Source: Lumbricus rubellus
Taxonomy: Eukaryota; Annelida; Clitellata; Crassiclitellata; Lumbricidae
Reading direction: 5' to 3'
DNA length: 64,000 nt
Assembly (NCBI GenBank): GCA_945859605.1
Contig: OX243817.1
Span: 19,353,634-19,417,633, forward strand
Numbering within the stretch: the first letter of the stretch is position 1; every line of letters starts with the position of its first letter. A program made the translations under genes and the position numbers. Of this stretch, positions 37,274 to 51,400 are shown one piece after another. The notes beneath the pieces were generated by a model. That model was not told the DNA's origin, ran no database searches, and saw nothing but the letters and a program-made list of their open reading frames with translations.

Positions 37274-37335
37274 GTACGTATGTATGTATGTATGTATGTA
37301 TGTATGTATGTATGTATGTATGTATGTATGTATGT

Positions 37336-37550
37336 ATGAGCACTTGTTATAACACCCCTTCAAGATGCTACTCAGAGGCGCTTCCAACTACAGCGCAGAC
37401 ACTGAATTGGGGTATCACGCCGAAGCGCATGAGCAATTGTGAGTGAATGTCTTGCTCAAGGTCTCTAGGCAGTGGCTATTGGTAGATTTGAACCCACAAC
37501 CTTCTGGATTCAAGGCACCGAACATAACCCTACACCATTCAACCCCACAA
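37336..37550 (-). mobile_element. tRNA-derived SINE, family 1
   Basis: Begins with GAGCACTTGTTATAACACCC at the end of the GTAT array and ends CATTCAACCCCACAA. The B-box region is altered (AGATTTGAACC). It probably inserted beside or seeded from the microsatellite. Confidence 0.8.
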
Positions 37551-37961
37551 AGTAACATGTATTCAATCGCAATTTGATCCGGCTACAAAGCAGAATGATG
37601 GAAAAACAATGACTGGAGATGACCATGATCAGTCACTTACTGCCTTAGCTCAGCCTCGATTAATGTAAAACTTAAATACTTTTATTAATAAGATCATAAG
37701 TTAGTTCAGAACAAACAAGCAGCTACTTAAAAGTTAAAACTTGTTTTTGGAATCCACTAGTTACTTAACTTCCAACTTACTGGAGAAACGTGCTTTCTGA
37801 CAGATTTTGATAATGTAAGAATGAAAAAGTTTAACAGGATGATTTAAGCTAAAGAGTGAAATAAATACTAAGTAAGATCACAAACAGAATTTCAGGATCT
37901 TTCAGCACTTAAAAAAGCTAAGTACTGGGAACTAACTTATTCACCAGAGTTTACAGGTGAG

Positions 37962-40900
37962 TCATGATAATATACCTGGTGGTTTAATATTGTTCAGTTG
38001 TTTAAGCAATTGTTCCTCAGCAATGTCAGCATTTGTTGCTGTTGTCGAACCGTTTTCTTTGGGTCTGTCAGCTGGCTCTGTTTTCCCAGTCGGTGTTTCT
38101 CCAGTCAGTCCAGTGCATTGTTTCGACATATCTCCATGCTCCTTCTTCTTGGCAGGGTCACCGCAAGGCTTAATGTCAACAGCAACTATGATTTCTTCAC
38201 GGACTTCACCTGCATTTTCATCCACAGACGATGTTCTTAATTCTCGGTGATGGTTTCTTAATGACTTGGTTGATTTCTCATTATCAGCTAAAAAAGATAT
38301 AAATAATGTTTTAAAACACATTAAAACACATCTTATGCTTGCACAAAGACATATGGTACTCAAAATCCCTCCGAAATTGGCAGGGAAATTTTAAATGCCA
38401 GATCATACTGCTATTCATGAGCTATTACCATTTCTGAGCTTAATCCCCCTGGATTCTGACCGGCACTAAAAGAACCAAACAATCATGCTCATGATGACTT
38501 AATATAATTAGTACATGCTTGTCGCTGCAATGCAAACACACTGTACATTGTGTACAACCAATTTACTTTGAAATTTTAGTCTTGAATGGTTCACATCTTC
38601 ACACATGAAGAACCATAAAACAGTTTTGACAACTTGTGTCACTTGCACACAAAACTAAAACTTATTTGTTCCAGTGCATCTATAGTTCTTAATGGTTTTC
38701 TGACTTCATTGTGCACTTCTGAGCATTGTAAAGAGGCATTATTAAATTTCAATTGTATTGTATTGTATGGCTTAAGATATAAGAAGAGTTATTCCTTACT
38801 ACTGTTTGATGAAGTTTTGTCAACGGACCGAGATGATGTGCCTAAAAGGGTGCACAGGTAAGTGATGCTCTGCTTAAGAGCACTCATAGTAGACTGAACA
38901 TCACATTGTTTATGGCTGAGCGCTGAAGCATTGTCTTTGTTCATCTGCAAGGTTTTATTTAGAGATGCAACAGCCGACAGCGTCTTCTCTTCCCATCCCT
39001 ACAACAATACATAAATTGCAGCTTTAAAAAGCATCATCAAATCATGTAGCAAATAAACAAGGTCAACGTCTCTTATAGATTCGGAACATGTCAATAAGTG
39101 TATAACCCTACAGCACTACAGGTACATTTGCAACTAAAAACAGCATTTTCAAATCATGTGGCATCATAGGTGCCCTTGTAGCCATATGACTGTGCTACAT
39201 CGCCATATAAATTGTTGTTATTATTATTAACTGGGTGATCAGACATCATTCAGGCTAGTGGATGACAAACTTCAAATGGAAAATGAAAGCCTTCAGCCAC
39301 GCATGGCAGCTTTGCCTAAGTAGCTTGTTGATCATGAAGATCTTCCATAGCCTAGTCATTGTAGTCAAGTTTAATCTGTTACTAAGACAGGCTTCCCATT
39401 AGGAAGCTATTAGGTTAGAGCACTTTCATTTTAAGGAATGAATAGAATGGTGCTATTATTTAACTGCTACCTAAGCCTACCTTCTAATTCCACATTCATT
39501 TGCAAATAATAATCGCCATCACTGATACCTGACAGTCGTTTGGATCAATGCTCAGGTTGAAAGCAGACTCGATCCGGATCCAATCTTGAGGCCGGAAGTC
39601 TTTAAGAGATTTCAAGGCCAACAGAAACAAATGGGAGGCACAGGTCAGGTGTGCAGAAACTCTTGTCAGTATCCAGGTAAGTCGGTCCACATTGTCTGCT
39701 GCTGCCAGAATCTATTGAACAGTTGAGAACAATGTTTGTATGCGTTTGTAAATGCACTTGTTATAGCGCCCCTTCAACCTCTCTCTACTCAGAGGCGCTC
39801 CCGAATGCAGAGCGGACACTGCATCGAAGTTTCACGCCAAAGCGCTGAGCAATTGTGAGTGAAGGACTTGCCCAAGGTCCTTATGCAGTGAGGTGGATTC
39901 GAACCTCGTACCTTCTGGCTCCAAGGCAACGACGCCACCACTACACCACCGCACCCCACAATTGACTAAGTAGAAAACCAATTAGAACAATAGCTGCTGC
40001 AAGATAGAAAAAGGTGTCTAAGTTAAGGATTGTAGTGGACACGTTTGAACCTTAAACCATATGCCCCTTCAAGCCATTTCTTTCAGTTACGTAAATAAAT
40101 GTTTTATCTTTGTCTGCCAACATGTTTCATTGCTGCAGTTTGTTGTGTATAGATGTCAAGGAAACAGACAGCAAAGTTATATCAACTGACAAACCCAGAA
40201 ATATAGCACAACCACTGTCAACCAGTTAAGATAGTGAATAATCTACAAGATGAAATCCAAATACAACAATAAACTTACGGTATATCCACTGGACACCACA
40301 AATAATCAATTTTTACAAGTTGGCTCCTAGTATTTTACTAATAAGCATGTCAAAATAATAATGCACAGACACCATTCACGTAATGGAAAATCTGAACTAG
40401 TTATTATCACTCGAAAAAGTTCAGCTATAAGCGAATATGATCATATTATCAGTGAGAGTTAATATGGCTTAAAACACTTAAAATGTGCTATATTTATATT
40501 TCAGATAGCTCCCAATGATGGCATCATAAGTAGCTCAAGGTGAGTGCATACTAACTACCGGTACACACTTAACATTATAACACAGCGGTTCCCAACCCGT
40601 GGCCCGCGGGCCAAAAGTGGCCCGTCGGGCCTCAAGAAATGGCCCTCCTCTATCAAAGAATTGACAAAATTATATGGCAAAATTGACAATTTGGACAGGA
40701 TGGAACACAAAATTATTTTCCATTACAAATTATTTTATATTGATGTCTATAAATAACATCAAACACTCTATTTTGAATAAATTAAAAACAATTTTATATG
40801 CTTTTAGTTAATTAAATTTAGCCTTGTGGCCCCTAATGTCTTTCAACTCAGAGAAAGTGGCCCTCGTGTCATACAACTTAGAAAAAGTGGCCCTAGAGTC

Positions 40901-43900
40901 AAAAAAGGTTGGGCACCACTGTTATAACAGAATGATAAACTTATTGTATAATATTTTTAGTATAATAATCTTTGTGTTAGTTATATTTATCACATACATG
41001 TACGTGAGTAATAAATGTATGAATGCAGAGAAGTCAATGTACATAATGTAAGTTTACAACTGGAATTTACATCTGTGTAAGTTTCCTCCAGTAACATCTC
41101 AAGGTTGTTAATTCTGTTTGAAGCAAAATCCTTCATTTCGGTTAGCAGCTTGACCTGGACCTTACGAAACTGAAGGGCAAAGTTCTCCAGATCTTTTTTC
41201 ACGGCTTTAACTTTCTGGTAGCACTAAAACAGACACAAAGAACTCACTGGTATACACGGTCACTACTGGTGATGAAGCAGACATGAAGTGACCATATATT
41301 CAAAGAAAGAGTTGGCATTCAAACTTAAAGTTTCATCATCATCATCATCATCATCGTCCGTGGGTTCAACACCCGTTGGTGTCAATCGCAAGTTTCACTG
41401 TTTTTCTCCATTTACTCTTCTCCTGTGCTATTAGACTGAGTCCGTGTATGTCCATGCCACACCAATCCCTTACATCGTCCAACCATTCTCTACTTGGTCT
41501 TCCTCTGATTCGCGTACCATCGATCATTCCGAATATGGTCTGCTTTACTAGTCGGTTGTTGTTCATCCTGCATACATGTCCGAAGAAATTGAGCTTCCTT
41601 TCCATTATTTGCTGTATGATGTTTCTGGTGTTTTTCACTCTTTTGCGTACTTCCTTGTTCGTTATCTTCTGCTGACATCTGATGCGTAATGTCCTTCTGT
41701 AGCATCTCATCTCGAATGCTAATAGTTTGTCTTTGTCATGCTTGCGTAGCGTCCATGATTCACATGCATATAACAGTACACTGAATATGCATGTTAAAGT
41801 TTAGTTATTTTAAAATATTGCATTCCATTAATTAATTATGTCAAATGTTTATACATATATGTGTGTATGTGTGTGTTTGTGTTCGCGTATGTATATATAT
41901 ATATATACATAAGTTTCTCGCATGTTATATATATATATATAACATGCGAGAAACTTTTCAGAGGAATTATTAAATAATGAGATCAGAACTCAACAGAACT
42001 TCCACATTATTATATTAATACACAAAAAATGTGCTAAAATATTCATATATATTTCATACATCTCCTCCTTATCTAGACAATAAAAATCACCTCAAAATGT
42101 TTATCAATAACTTTGAAGTATTCGTTGATGGGCAACGGTCCCTTGCAGGTCAGCAACAGACGCTGAGAAGTAGACGCTGATGTCTCATAGAACTTTGACA
42201 ACCTCCTCTGCAGCTCGTTTGCGATGTGCCAAATGTAAGGATAGTCGAAGCAATGCAAACGATAGCAGTCTGTAACAAACAATCACTCAACAAAAGTTAC
42301 CAAGAAAGACAAAAATTGCTTTTGCATTGCAACTATTTCTGAGTAACTACAGAAAGCCAGGGAAAAGAAGTTTATTGATTGCATAAATATTACATTTTTC
42401 AACTGAAAGAAAGTTCATCTAAGATTATCACATGTACATGGCAGATATTTGAGCTCTGACAAATTCAGACTTACACGTTGTTTGTAGAAGGTTTCTTTAT
42501 AATAAGATATAACAATACAATACAACTGCATTTTTGATATTGCCCTTCTGAAAAAGTTCAAAAGCGCACACACAACTTGGCGGCGCAGATGTAATTACAA
42601 TGCAAAGCAATTGTGCACGAAGGATTTGTCAAAGGCACGTACACAATAACCGCTCGGTCGAGGATCAAAATCGCACTCACCGCTTTACACATGTAAATTA
42701 GCCCCACCCAAGGTAACAAACAGCAGTTCTGTGAGATACCAGTACTTAAAAGGCACTATACTAAGTGTCTTAATACATACAATATATACAATTATAGATA
42801 CAAAAATACAAACTTACAAATATACATAAATAAACACATAATAAGTGCCAATGATAATGGTAGAAGATTAAAGAAATAAATAAGATCTTCGAGGATATAC
42901 ATACGTTTGCTTTTATCCATCAAGACTGTGATTACTGGCTCAAGACCGTAATATCTAAAGCCAAGCATGTTTTCTTGGTAGGAACCATCATCAAGCAGAT
43001 CTGAAAATAAACGCATATTATCAGACAGTCTGATAAAAAACATGGATCAATCCATGAGTGATCATATTGATATTTCCAGCATTCTTCTTCATACAAAACC
43101 TAGTGAGACCTCACAGTGTATGTATAGGAAGATTTTTCACTCATGAATCATAATTGTAATCTCCAAACCTATAAAGCACCACTCAAAAACCAAGCACAGG
43201 GCACCACCTTATTCACGAGCACTGTGTTGATTCAAAAGGGTTATCCATAAGAGTAGACCAAAAGAGGTCCGGGTCGGGTTTGTTTGTATGCGCACTTGTT
43301 ATAGCGCCTCTTCCAGCTCTCAACCGCTACTCAGAGGTGCTCCCGACTACAGTGCGGACACTGCAGCGGAGTTTCACGCCGAAGCGCTGAGCAACTCGAA
43401 CCTTCCGGCTTCAAGGCAACGACGCCGCAACTGCCCCACCTTGCCCCCTGTCATAGGATCAGAGGAGCAGAACAGAATCCTCATGAAGCCATCATAGCTC
43501 TGTACCTGAAAACAACTTCTCCAAACAGACCGGTGGCTTGTTGATCTCAATGGTCACATTGTATGAAGTCGACTTTGATGGCTGGCAGGTTCTAGCCACT
43601 AGAGTCAAAGGCAGCACCACAGACGACGTGACAACTCGTGGATGGCCTAAAAAAGATTATGAAAAATATCAGTGTACTGAAAGTGAGTTGGAAACAATGC
43701 TTCTTCTTCTTTACGTTCTCTGCCAAGCGGCAGGTCCAAACGTCCAATGTCTCCATCTTTCCCGCTGTTGTGCCATGTCTTTAAGTTCTCTGTAACCATC
43801 CTCCATCATCCCGTCCAGCAGTTTTTGTCTAGGCCTTCCTCTGCACCTCTCTCCCTCCAATCTTCCTTCAGTTATTTCCCGCTGCAATGCATTTCGCTTT

Positions 43901-46631
43901 AAAAGTGCCAAACCCCCCCTTTATTTATTTTATTTCTCTATATCTATAGGGCCCCTTGAAGAGGCGCCCCCGACTACAGCGGGACACTTGATCAGCCATC
44001 GACTTATGCATCTCAACTTCTTCTCTATTATTCGACAACTTGTGTTGTTTGCGTTCACAAGTCGCATAGAAAACCATATGATCCAGAAATAATAAGTACA
44101 TGAAAAATGAGTAAAGCTTGAAGATTTTATGCTGCAGAAAATAAGTCCACGTCTACATAAATCCAAAGAATAATTTTTTCTTTTATTTATTTATTTCTCG
44201 CATTTGCTACAGCACCCCTGTAAGATCTCTACTCAGAGGAGCTCATCACTACAGTGCGGACACCGAATGAGAGTTTCACGCCAAAGAGCATTCATGAGCA
44301 ATTGCAAGTGAAGAACTTGCTCAAGGTCTTTACTCGGTGCCTTGAGGTGGATTCGAACCTGGAACCCTCCGGCTCTAATGCACCGAACTCACCACACTAC
44401 CCCCAACGCATCCCACAATGGTAGTGACCCACTGTATACTGAAAAGTCTAACTAGGCTAATGCACTGACCCAGTGTGTTGAAGTAAGTTGCAACGCAAGT
44501 GAAATCCATTGAGACAGGAAGCATACTGTACTTCAGAAAACATGTACAAGCACAGCTAAAACCATTGTCATCTGTAAAACAACAAAAAAATACAGCTTTT
44601 CAAATTTCAAAATGTCACAGGTCAATGAATCTTAAATACAGCATCTAATTTGAAAATAATAATATTATACTGGTGGACAACTTCTTTTGTAGACAAACTG
44701 AGCCTTATGTTTTGAATTACCTGCATCAGTGCTATTAAATATAGTTTAAAATACAATTAAAATGTGCTTGGTATTTATATATCATACAGCTCCCAATGGT
44801 AGCATTATAAGAAGTTCAAGGTATATACTAAATTTATTTATTTGTTTAATCTACACACCTTACACTATAGTAGACTAATAAGAATGATTACTACTTTTAG
44901 CATTACTTTTTCCTGGAAGGGTCTTTCGCTCACCATTTACATCTATTTGCTAAACCTCACTGTGTACAGACCCAATTATTTCCAGAGCTTAGTGAGTGAC
45001 TCCACTGGAAAGTAAAAAAATGTTATTCCTGACTACACAGCGCCACTTAAGAAGTCACTGGAAACAGGGCTTAAAGTGTGGCAGGACGGTTATGGACGGC
45101 GTCCTGGCACTTATTTTCAAATCTCTAAGCCGTCCTGCCACTTATTTGACCAGCACACCTACAAATGTAAGGGGCGTCCAGGCACTTCTTTTTTTTCACT
45201 TTTAGCACTGACTGGAAAAGATTCCATCTCTCATCTCTGCCGAAGTCAAGTTTGTTCAACGTAACAGCAAACTGGATTGTCTCAATTGACGTCATTTAAA
45301 AGCATTTCATATTATTTCTTAATAACAAATAAAATATTTGATTGATTGATTGATTGATTCTTTACGCACCGAGATGTGGAATTGAATGCGCAGACTGGTC
45401 GACCTCCAAAGGCGGCTGGACGATGATGCGCAAATTTATATTTCGAAGAGTGCCAATGTCCGCTCTCACTTTTAGATGAACCTGCATCACACAAGAAAGT
45501 GTAGTCAAAGCTAACCAGCCAAGACACAATGGATTGTGTTGTTTTGTATAAAGAATTCATTAATTCATTTCGATAATTTTTTATAGTGCTTCTCCAAGAG
45601 ATCAGAAGCGCTTCCAGCCACAGCTAAAAAATAGGATTCGAGCGACTTATGAATGCCTGTCATGAGTGTCATCATGCCTCATACTTGGTACTGTGCTGCC
45701 CCTTTGAAACACTGAGCTTGCTATATAATCTGACAACACCTGTTGGAATGCTGCTGGTTGGGTCTGCAGTATTTGTGTGTGCAAACTAACCATTGGTTAC
45801 GCTTCTAATTATCTGAACTGCTTCTCTGTCTTAGTGGACCGATCTACTGTATAAAGACCTGTCATTAGTTGATGCCCTGTGCATTAGAAACAGCTACCTG
45901 GTATGCATTAGAATTTTCTATTTAGCTAAAAACCTCAGATGACAGAAGTACTTAAGCATGTTAGCTAATGCCCTTCTAACACCTGCAGATAATGTGATTC
46001 TGAACTTGCACAAGAAAACAAAAAGTCTCACTGTAACTGTAATTGAAGGCATTCCTTCAGAATCAGCAGCTTTCAAAGCACAAGCCTTCTGCAAAGACAA
46101 GCATTTCGTAGTTAAACTTTGCCCTGCTAAAGTGAAGCCCTATCTAGAAGTATACTATGTGTGATATTCAAAGAATTTTTTAACAGTAAAGTAGAAATCC
46201 TGTAAATTATGCAACTTGTTGAACAGTTAAATTTTGCTGAGTATGTAAAACCTTAACAAGTTGCTCACTTCAGCGTGCATCGATTTTAATGTGTGTACTG
46301 GAACAGTTTTACTCTTGTAGCAATCTTTCTTAGAACCCATTTTCTATTTATTGTAGTTGTATTTGTTAAATTAGTTAAATGGCCATTCAGTCAGTTCTTT
46401 TCAGAGGAGTTTGTAAAGAAATGCTTTAGAAACAATTTTTAATTAATACACTATATGCCTACAGAGACACTGGAGATTCTACTAGATTAAAGAACAACAA
46501 TGCTTCTTAACCCTTTAATGACCAGCATGTACTAAAATGCATTGAAAACATATGTAGCTGGTCGTTAAAGGGTTAATCATTCAACGTGTGTTGATAATTG
46601 AGACATATGTTCAAAATGCTGATCAATAAAG

Positions 46632-46664
<33 letters not shown>

Positions 46665-48434
46665 CTTACAGATGGGTAGTCGAGGGCTGATGGCACTTCC
46701 ACAGAAATTTCCACTTCTTCCAGTTTATTCGCATTTATAAATGAGAAATCTGCAAACAAACAAACAATCCTCCACCTCTGGATGAACAATTTAGACACTG
46801 CTTACTTACTTACCTATTTGAACACATGAAAAATATGTAAGAAAGTTGTAAAAGGTAGATATCTGCCAAATTTCAGCTTCATCAATACGGGCAAAACTAA
46901 GTTAATGTTGTGCTACCTTGATTGGTTTCCAGCTGACTGATTTCCTTTGTAAGGCTTTTCAACTCAGAAATAAAGTGAGCATTATTCTTCACATTCCTCA
47001 GAGATGATGAGGCTGCTGAATCGGGAAATGTCGTTCCAAGGTAGGTACACAATAGGACACCGTCATCACCAACTGTTACAATTAGGCCCTTGAGGTTTCT
47101 ATAAGAAAAGTAAAAACTTTGCCAACAGCATTCACATTATCAAACACTACTACGGTAGTAATTTGCACATCTTAATAGAAACTGGTGACCAGAATTTGCA
47201 CCAATGACTAATACTATTACTGTTACATTACTATAACTAATACTATTACATCCTTAAAAGTAATGTCTGGTAACAGCAGAAATTAAATCTGCTAGCAGAT
47301 CTACAGACAGTGGTTGTTTAGTAATAATGCAGCCAATGTGGGCCCCAGAAAATGACACCATTGAAACCATGGTAACAACAAATGACTGAGTTGTCCCGAG
47401 TTGACAACAGTGCATAAGGAATGCATGCATGCGCTTTGTTGCCAGACAAACTGTTGAGGTATAAGCTATGCATATATCAGTGGTTTTATGCCTGCACATA
47501 AACTGCAAACCAACAGACTACATCAATATTACATAACATTATATATGTCAGAATAAACCGCAATTAAAAGTCACTCTACTGTACTGTACTCCGAACCTTA
47601 CTGTACAACATAATTATTATACTCTAATCATAACAATGATCTAGAAGGTAACCAGTATCACAGGGTTTAAAGTGGGCGGGAACGCGTGGGAACGGCATTC
47701 CCACTGCTCTCGAATTTCCCGGCTTGCGTTCCCACTGCTCACCATGCATGGAACCCTTGAAATATGGGCATTCCGTATAAAACTTCATCAGCATTCCCAC
47801 TGCTCACAGTTGGCGTTCCCATTGCTCAATGCTCATCCAAACCACTTTAACCACTGCAGTATACGCAGAACCAAGCCACTGCCCCATGATAATTGATGAT
47901 GATGATGATCCCGTCTAGCTAGCCCAGAGGGCTAGCCAATGTGAATGAAGTGTTAGGGACTTCATTTTCAAGGCCTCGGCATATGAGGGCGGTGGCCAAT
48001 CCTCTCTCTCGCCGTCTCATCGTCCACTGATCATGAGGTCAGTGTACTCATCATAGCTGAGTCGGCTAGGGGGTGCTTGTGGAACAGAAATCTCGTTACA
48101 AATTTCTGCCCCGGCGGGGAATTGAACCCCCGACCTCTTGGTCGACAGTCCAGCGCGCTAACCACTGTACTACCGAGCACCCCCCCATGATAATTAATCA
48201 TATGAAAATCATGATTTACATAAAATATGCATCTAACCTGAAATTGGCCACCTTAACCTGCCATGGTATGTGAGGCAGCTGAGCAGACCAAACGCATTTT
48301 GTATTCTGATAGACCATCAACGTCTTCGTACTCGTCCCAACAACGAACGAACTGTCACAACCATCCGCATCTGCAAACACATGCACACCCAACAATTTAT
48401 TTATTATTAAAATTATAATAATAATAAAAATAAT

Positions 48435-48498
<64 letters not shown>

Positions 48499-51400
48499 GC
48501 ATTTTCATCATAAAATTATTTCTTCTGACGTTTTAACTCCAACCAAAGAGAAAAAAGCATGCTCGTAATAAGTTTTTAGATGAAATAGTTTATGACACAT
48601 GATACCTCCATGCCTCAGATTCACATTTTTGCGCATCAGATTCACTTTTTCCATGCCTCAGATTCACATTTCGGTGTGACCTTGAACAAGTTACAAATTT
48701 AATAGTAATTTTAGTAACCTAAAGAGAGACAGAATACAATGTTACAAAAGATTTAAAGATTCATAAAATATCCACATTTTCTTCTAAGCACCCTTCTCTA
48801 TCTAGGGTATCCGGTCAAAACCGCGCACACAAAACCGCGCACACAACACCGCGCACACAAAACCGCGATTCACAAAACCGCGCACCCTCAGAACCGCGCA
48901 CGATCACTACCGCGCACGATCATAACCGCATTCAAGTATTTCAACATGCATCTAGCTTCTATTTCATATCTAAAAATAGCTTCATCCAGCTTCCGTTTCT
49001 CATGCGCTATTTTCGTCAATCCAGCTTCTATTTCAAATCTAAAAATCTCTCCATCCAGCTTCCATTTCTCATGCGTTTTTTCGTTAATCCAGCTTTTTTA
49101 CATGTTAAAGAACCTTCATCTAGCCTCAATTTTTTTGCTTTTTTCATCAACCCAGCCTCCATATCACCTCTAAATAATTTCATCCAGCTTCAGTTTCGCT
49201 TGCGTTATTTTCGTCAATCCAGCTTCTATTTCATACCGGTACCTAAAAATACCTCCATCCAGCTTCCATTTCTCACGCTCTATTTTCGTTAAGCCAGCTT
49301 CTATTTTACCTGTAAAAGAAACTTCATCCAGATTCGATTTCTCTTTCGTTTTTCATCAACCCAGCCTCCATATCGCCTCTAAATAATTTAATCCAGCTTC
49401 CACTTCTCAAGCGCTGGACCAGTTGTATGTAGACCGGTTGTCGTTAGACGAGTTGTCTGTAGACCGTTGTCGTGACACCGCTTAAACAGATGCTCAAACA
49501 AGAGTGGTTGGGATCGTCGACCGAATACCAGTTTCAAAGGAATGTTCGAAGCCCATCGAACGTTATAATTTCGAATTTGAACAGATGCGCAAACACGCGT
49601 GGATATAATGATCGTGCGCGGTAATGATCGTGCGCGGTTCTGAGGGTGCGCGGTTTTGTAAATCGCGGTTTTGTGTGCGCGGTTTTGTGTGCGCGGTTTT
49701 GTGTGCGCGGTTTTGATAGTAAACCCTATCTAGCCACCAGTCACTTTCTTTCTCAAGTTCTGGAATCACTCCTTCATCTATGCTTTACCTGCTCTTTTCC
49801 ATCGCTCTACATTACAATCTATAACTGAATCGATGACCACTGCAACTGACTCACTTGTGGCAAATGGAGTGAAGCAAGTTGGAGAGTATTCCAATTTCAC
49901 CATAGTTTTCAGTTTTCCATCAAGAGAAACAACAAAAATGTTCCGTTCTCCTGAAAAGAAAAACACATTTAAATCAACTTGCAACAGAAGTCTCAAAACA
50001 CCTTATGCCATGGCATGGTTTGAACCTTGACATCTGAGTTGATAGTCCGGCATACTATTCACTAGACTACCATACAGTTTAGCTACAGTTAAGCTTACTT
50101 AAATGCAGTAGACAGCACCGATCATAGTGGTCATAAATTCTTGTGTTCAATCCGATAAGCTGGATAATGAAAGTTACAAACCTAAAACTGCAATTTCGGT
50201 GTTTTTAGCAGATGCTGTTGGACTTATCTGCAGAGCAGCTTCGCTCAAGTTGACAGCCCAGTCGTACTGTTAAACAATAGAACAATAGGCTCAATAACAT
50301 CAAGTTGACAGCCCAGTCGTACTGTTAAACAATAGAACAATACGCTCAACAACATCATACAGTTGAACTGAAATGAAATGCCTCAAGTTCTGATTTGCAC
50401 TCTAAAACAGGATATGTTAGAAACTATAACAACAGAATCCACTGACAAATTTTCAGCTTACAGTGACATCAAAACATTTGCAGACTATCCCTTCTAGACT
50501 TGAATAAACAAGACTGCTGAATACTAGTGAATAGGCCAGACCAACCTTGACTTTTAACAACTTATTGTGTTCACTTAACCCTTTACCAGTTCATTTTTAA
50601 ATTTTAATCCCGTTTTCAGCGGATATTCTCAGGGCAAACGGGTAAAAGATTAATTAACTTACTAAAGACACTAGGCCTACATAATAGTCAAAGCAAAACT
50701 TCTGTTGAAACGTTGAAGACCATCAAATGTTTCAGTCTATCAACAGAAAAAACATTGTATTTCTAGCGTCAACTCTTGCAATGATAATACTAAATCGTGT
50801 GATTGGTGCTGGTGATATTTCAGTTTAACGTCACTGTGTGGTTAAACAAGGACCATTAGCGACGCCCTCCTCCTTTATCCAGGCTTGGGACTGGCACTGG
50901 CAGAGTGCGACCAGTGGCGGAGTTTTCTTTGACTGAAATCAACAACTTGTTTTCTGTGAGCTGGATGCACTGCATTCTGATTAGAGAACATAATTATCAG
51001 GGCAGGTTATGTGAACACCATGAACGTGCGCAACCTGTGTTGATGAGTGTCACATTGGGGGGGGGGGGGGAAGGGTAATTTGAAACAAAACTAGGACCAC
51101 CGTGGCACAAAACAACACATTCATTCACCATGGTGCATCTCGACTACTGCAACTCAATCTCTGCAAGCCTAGCAAAGTTTCTTCAGGCCGCCAACAACTG
51201 CGCCCAGTGATAAAAGTGTAAAACAAAAGTGCCTGGACGCTCCATACCTTTCCAAAAGAAATGCCAGGACGCCCCTTACATTTTCAGGTGTGCTGGCCAA
51301 ATAAGTGGCAGGACGGCATAGAGATTTGAAAATAAGTGCCAGGATGCCATCCATGACTGTCCTGCCACACTTTAAGACCTGACTGCGCCACTCAACTGCT

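Larger units (their letters stand above)
33965..37961. other. Intergenic region TTC29 to BBS9
   Basis: The genes lie in tandem on the minus strand, so this holds the TTC29 promoter (right of 33964) and the BBS9 3' UTR (left of 37962). AATAAA on the minus strand at about 37680-37685 is a plausible BBS9 poly(A) signal. Annotated repeats are at 35295-35526 and 36397-37550. The stretches 33965-35294, 35527-36396 and 37551-37961 are AT-rich and show no conserved reading frame or repeat I recognise. Confidence 0.6.

Noticed and set aside
49646..49769. Possible repeat protein or CRISPR-like array at the GCGCGGTTTTGTGT words
   Set aside because: The units are contiguous 14-mers without unique spacers, in opposite orientation at both ends of a transposon, and the genome is animal.
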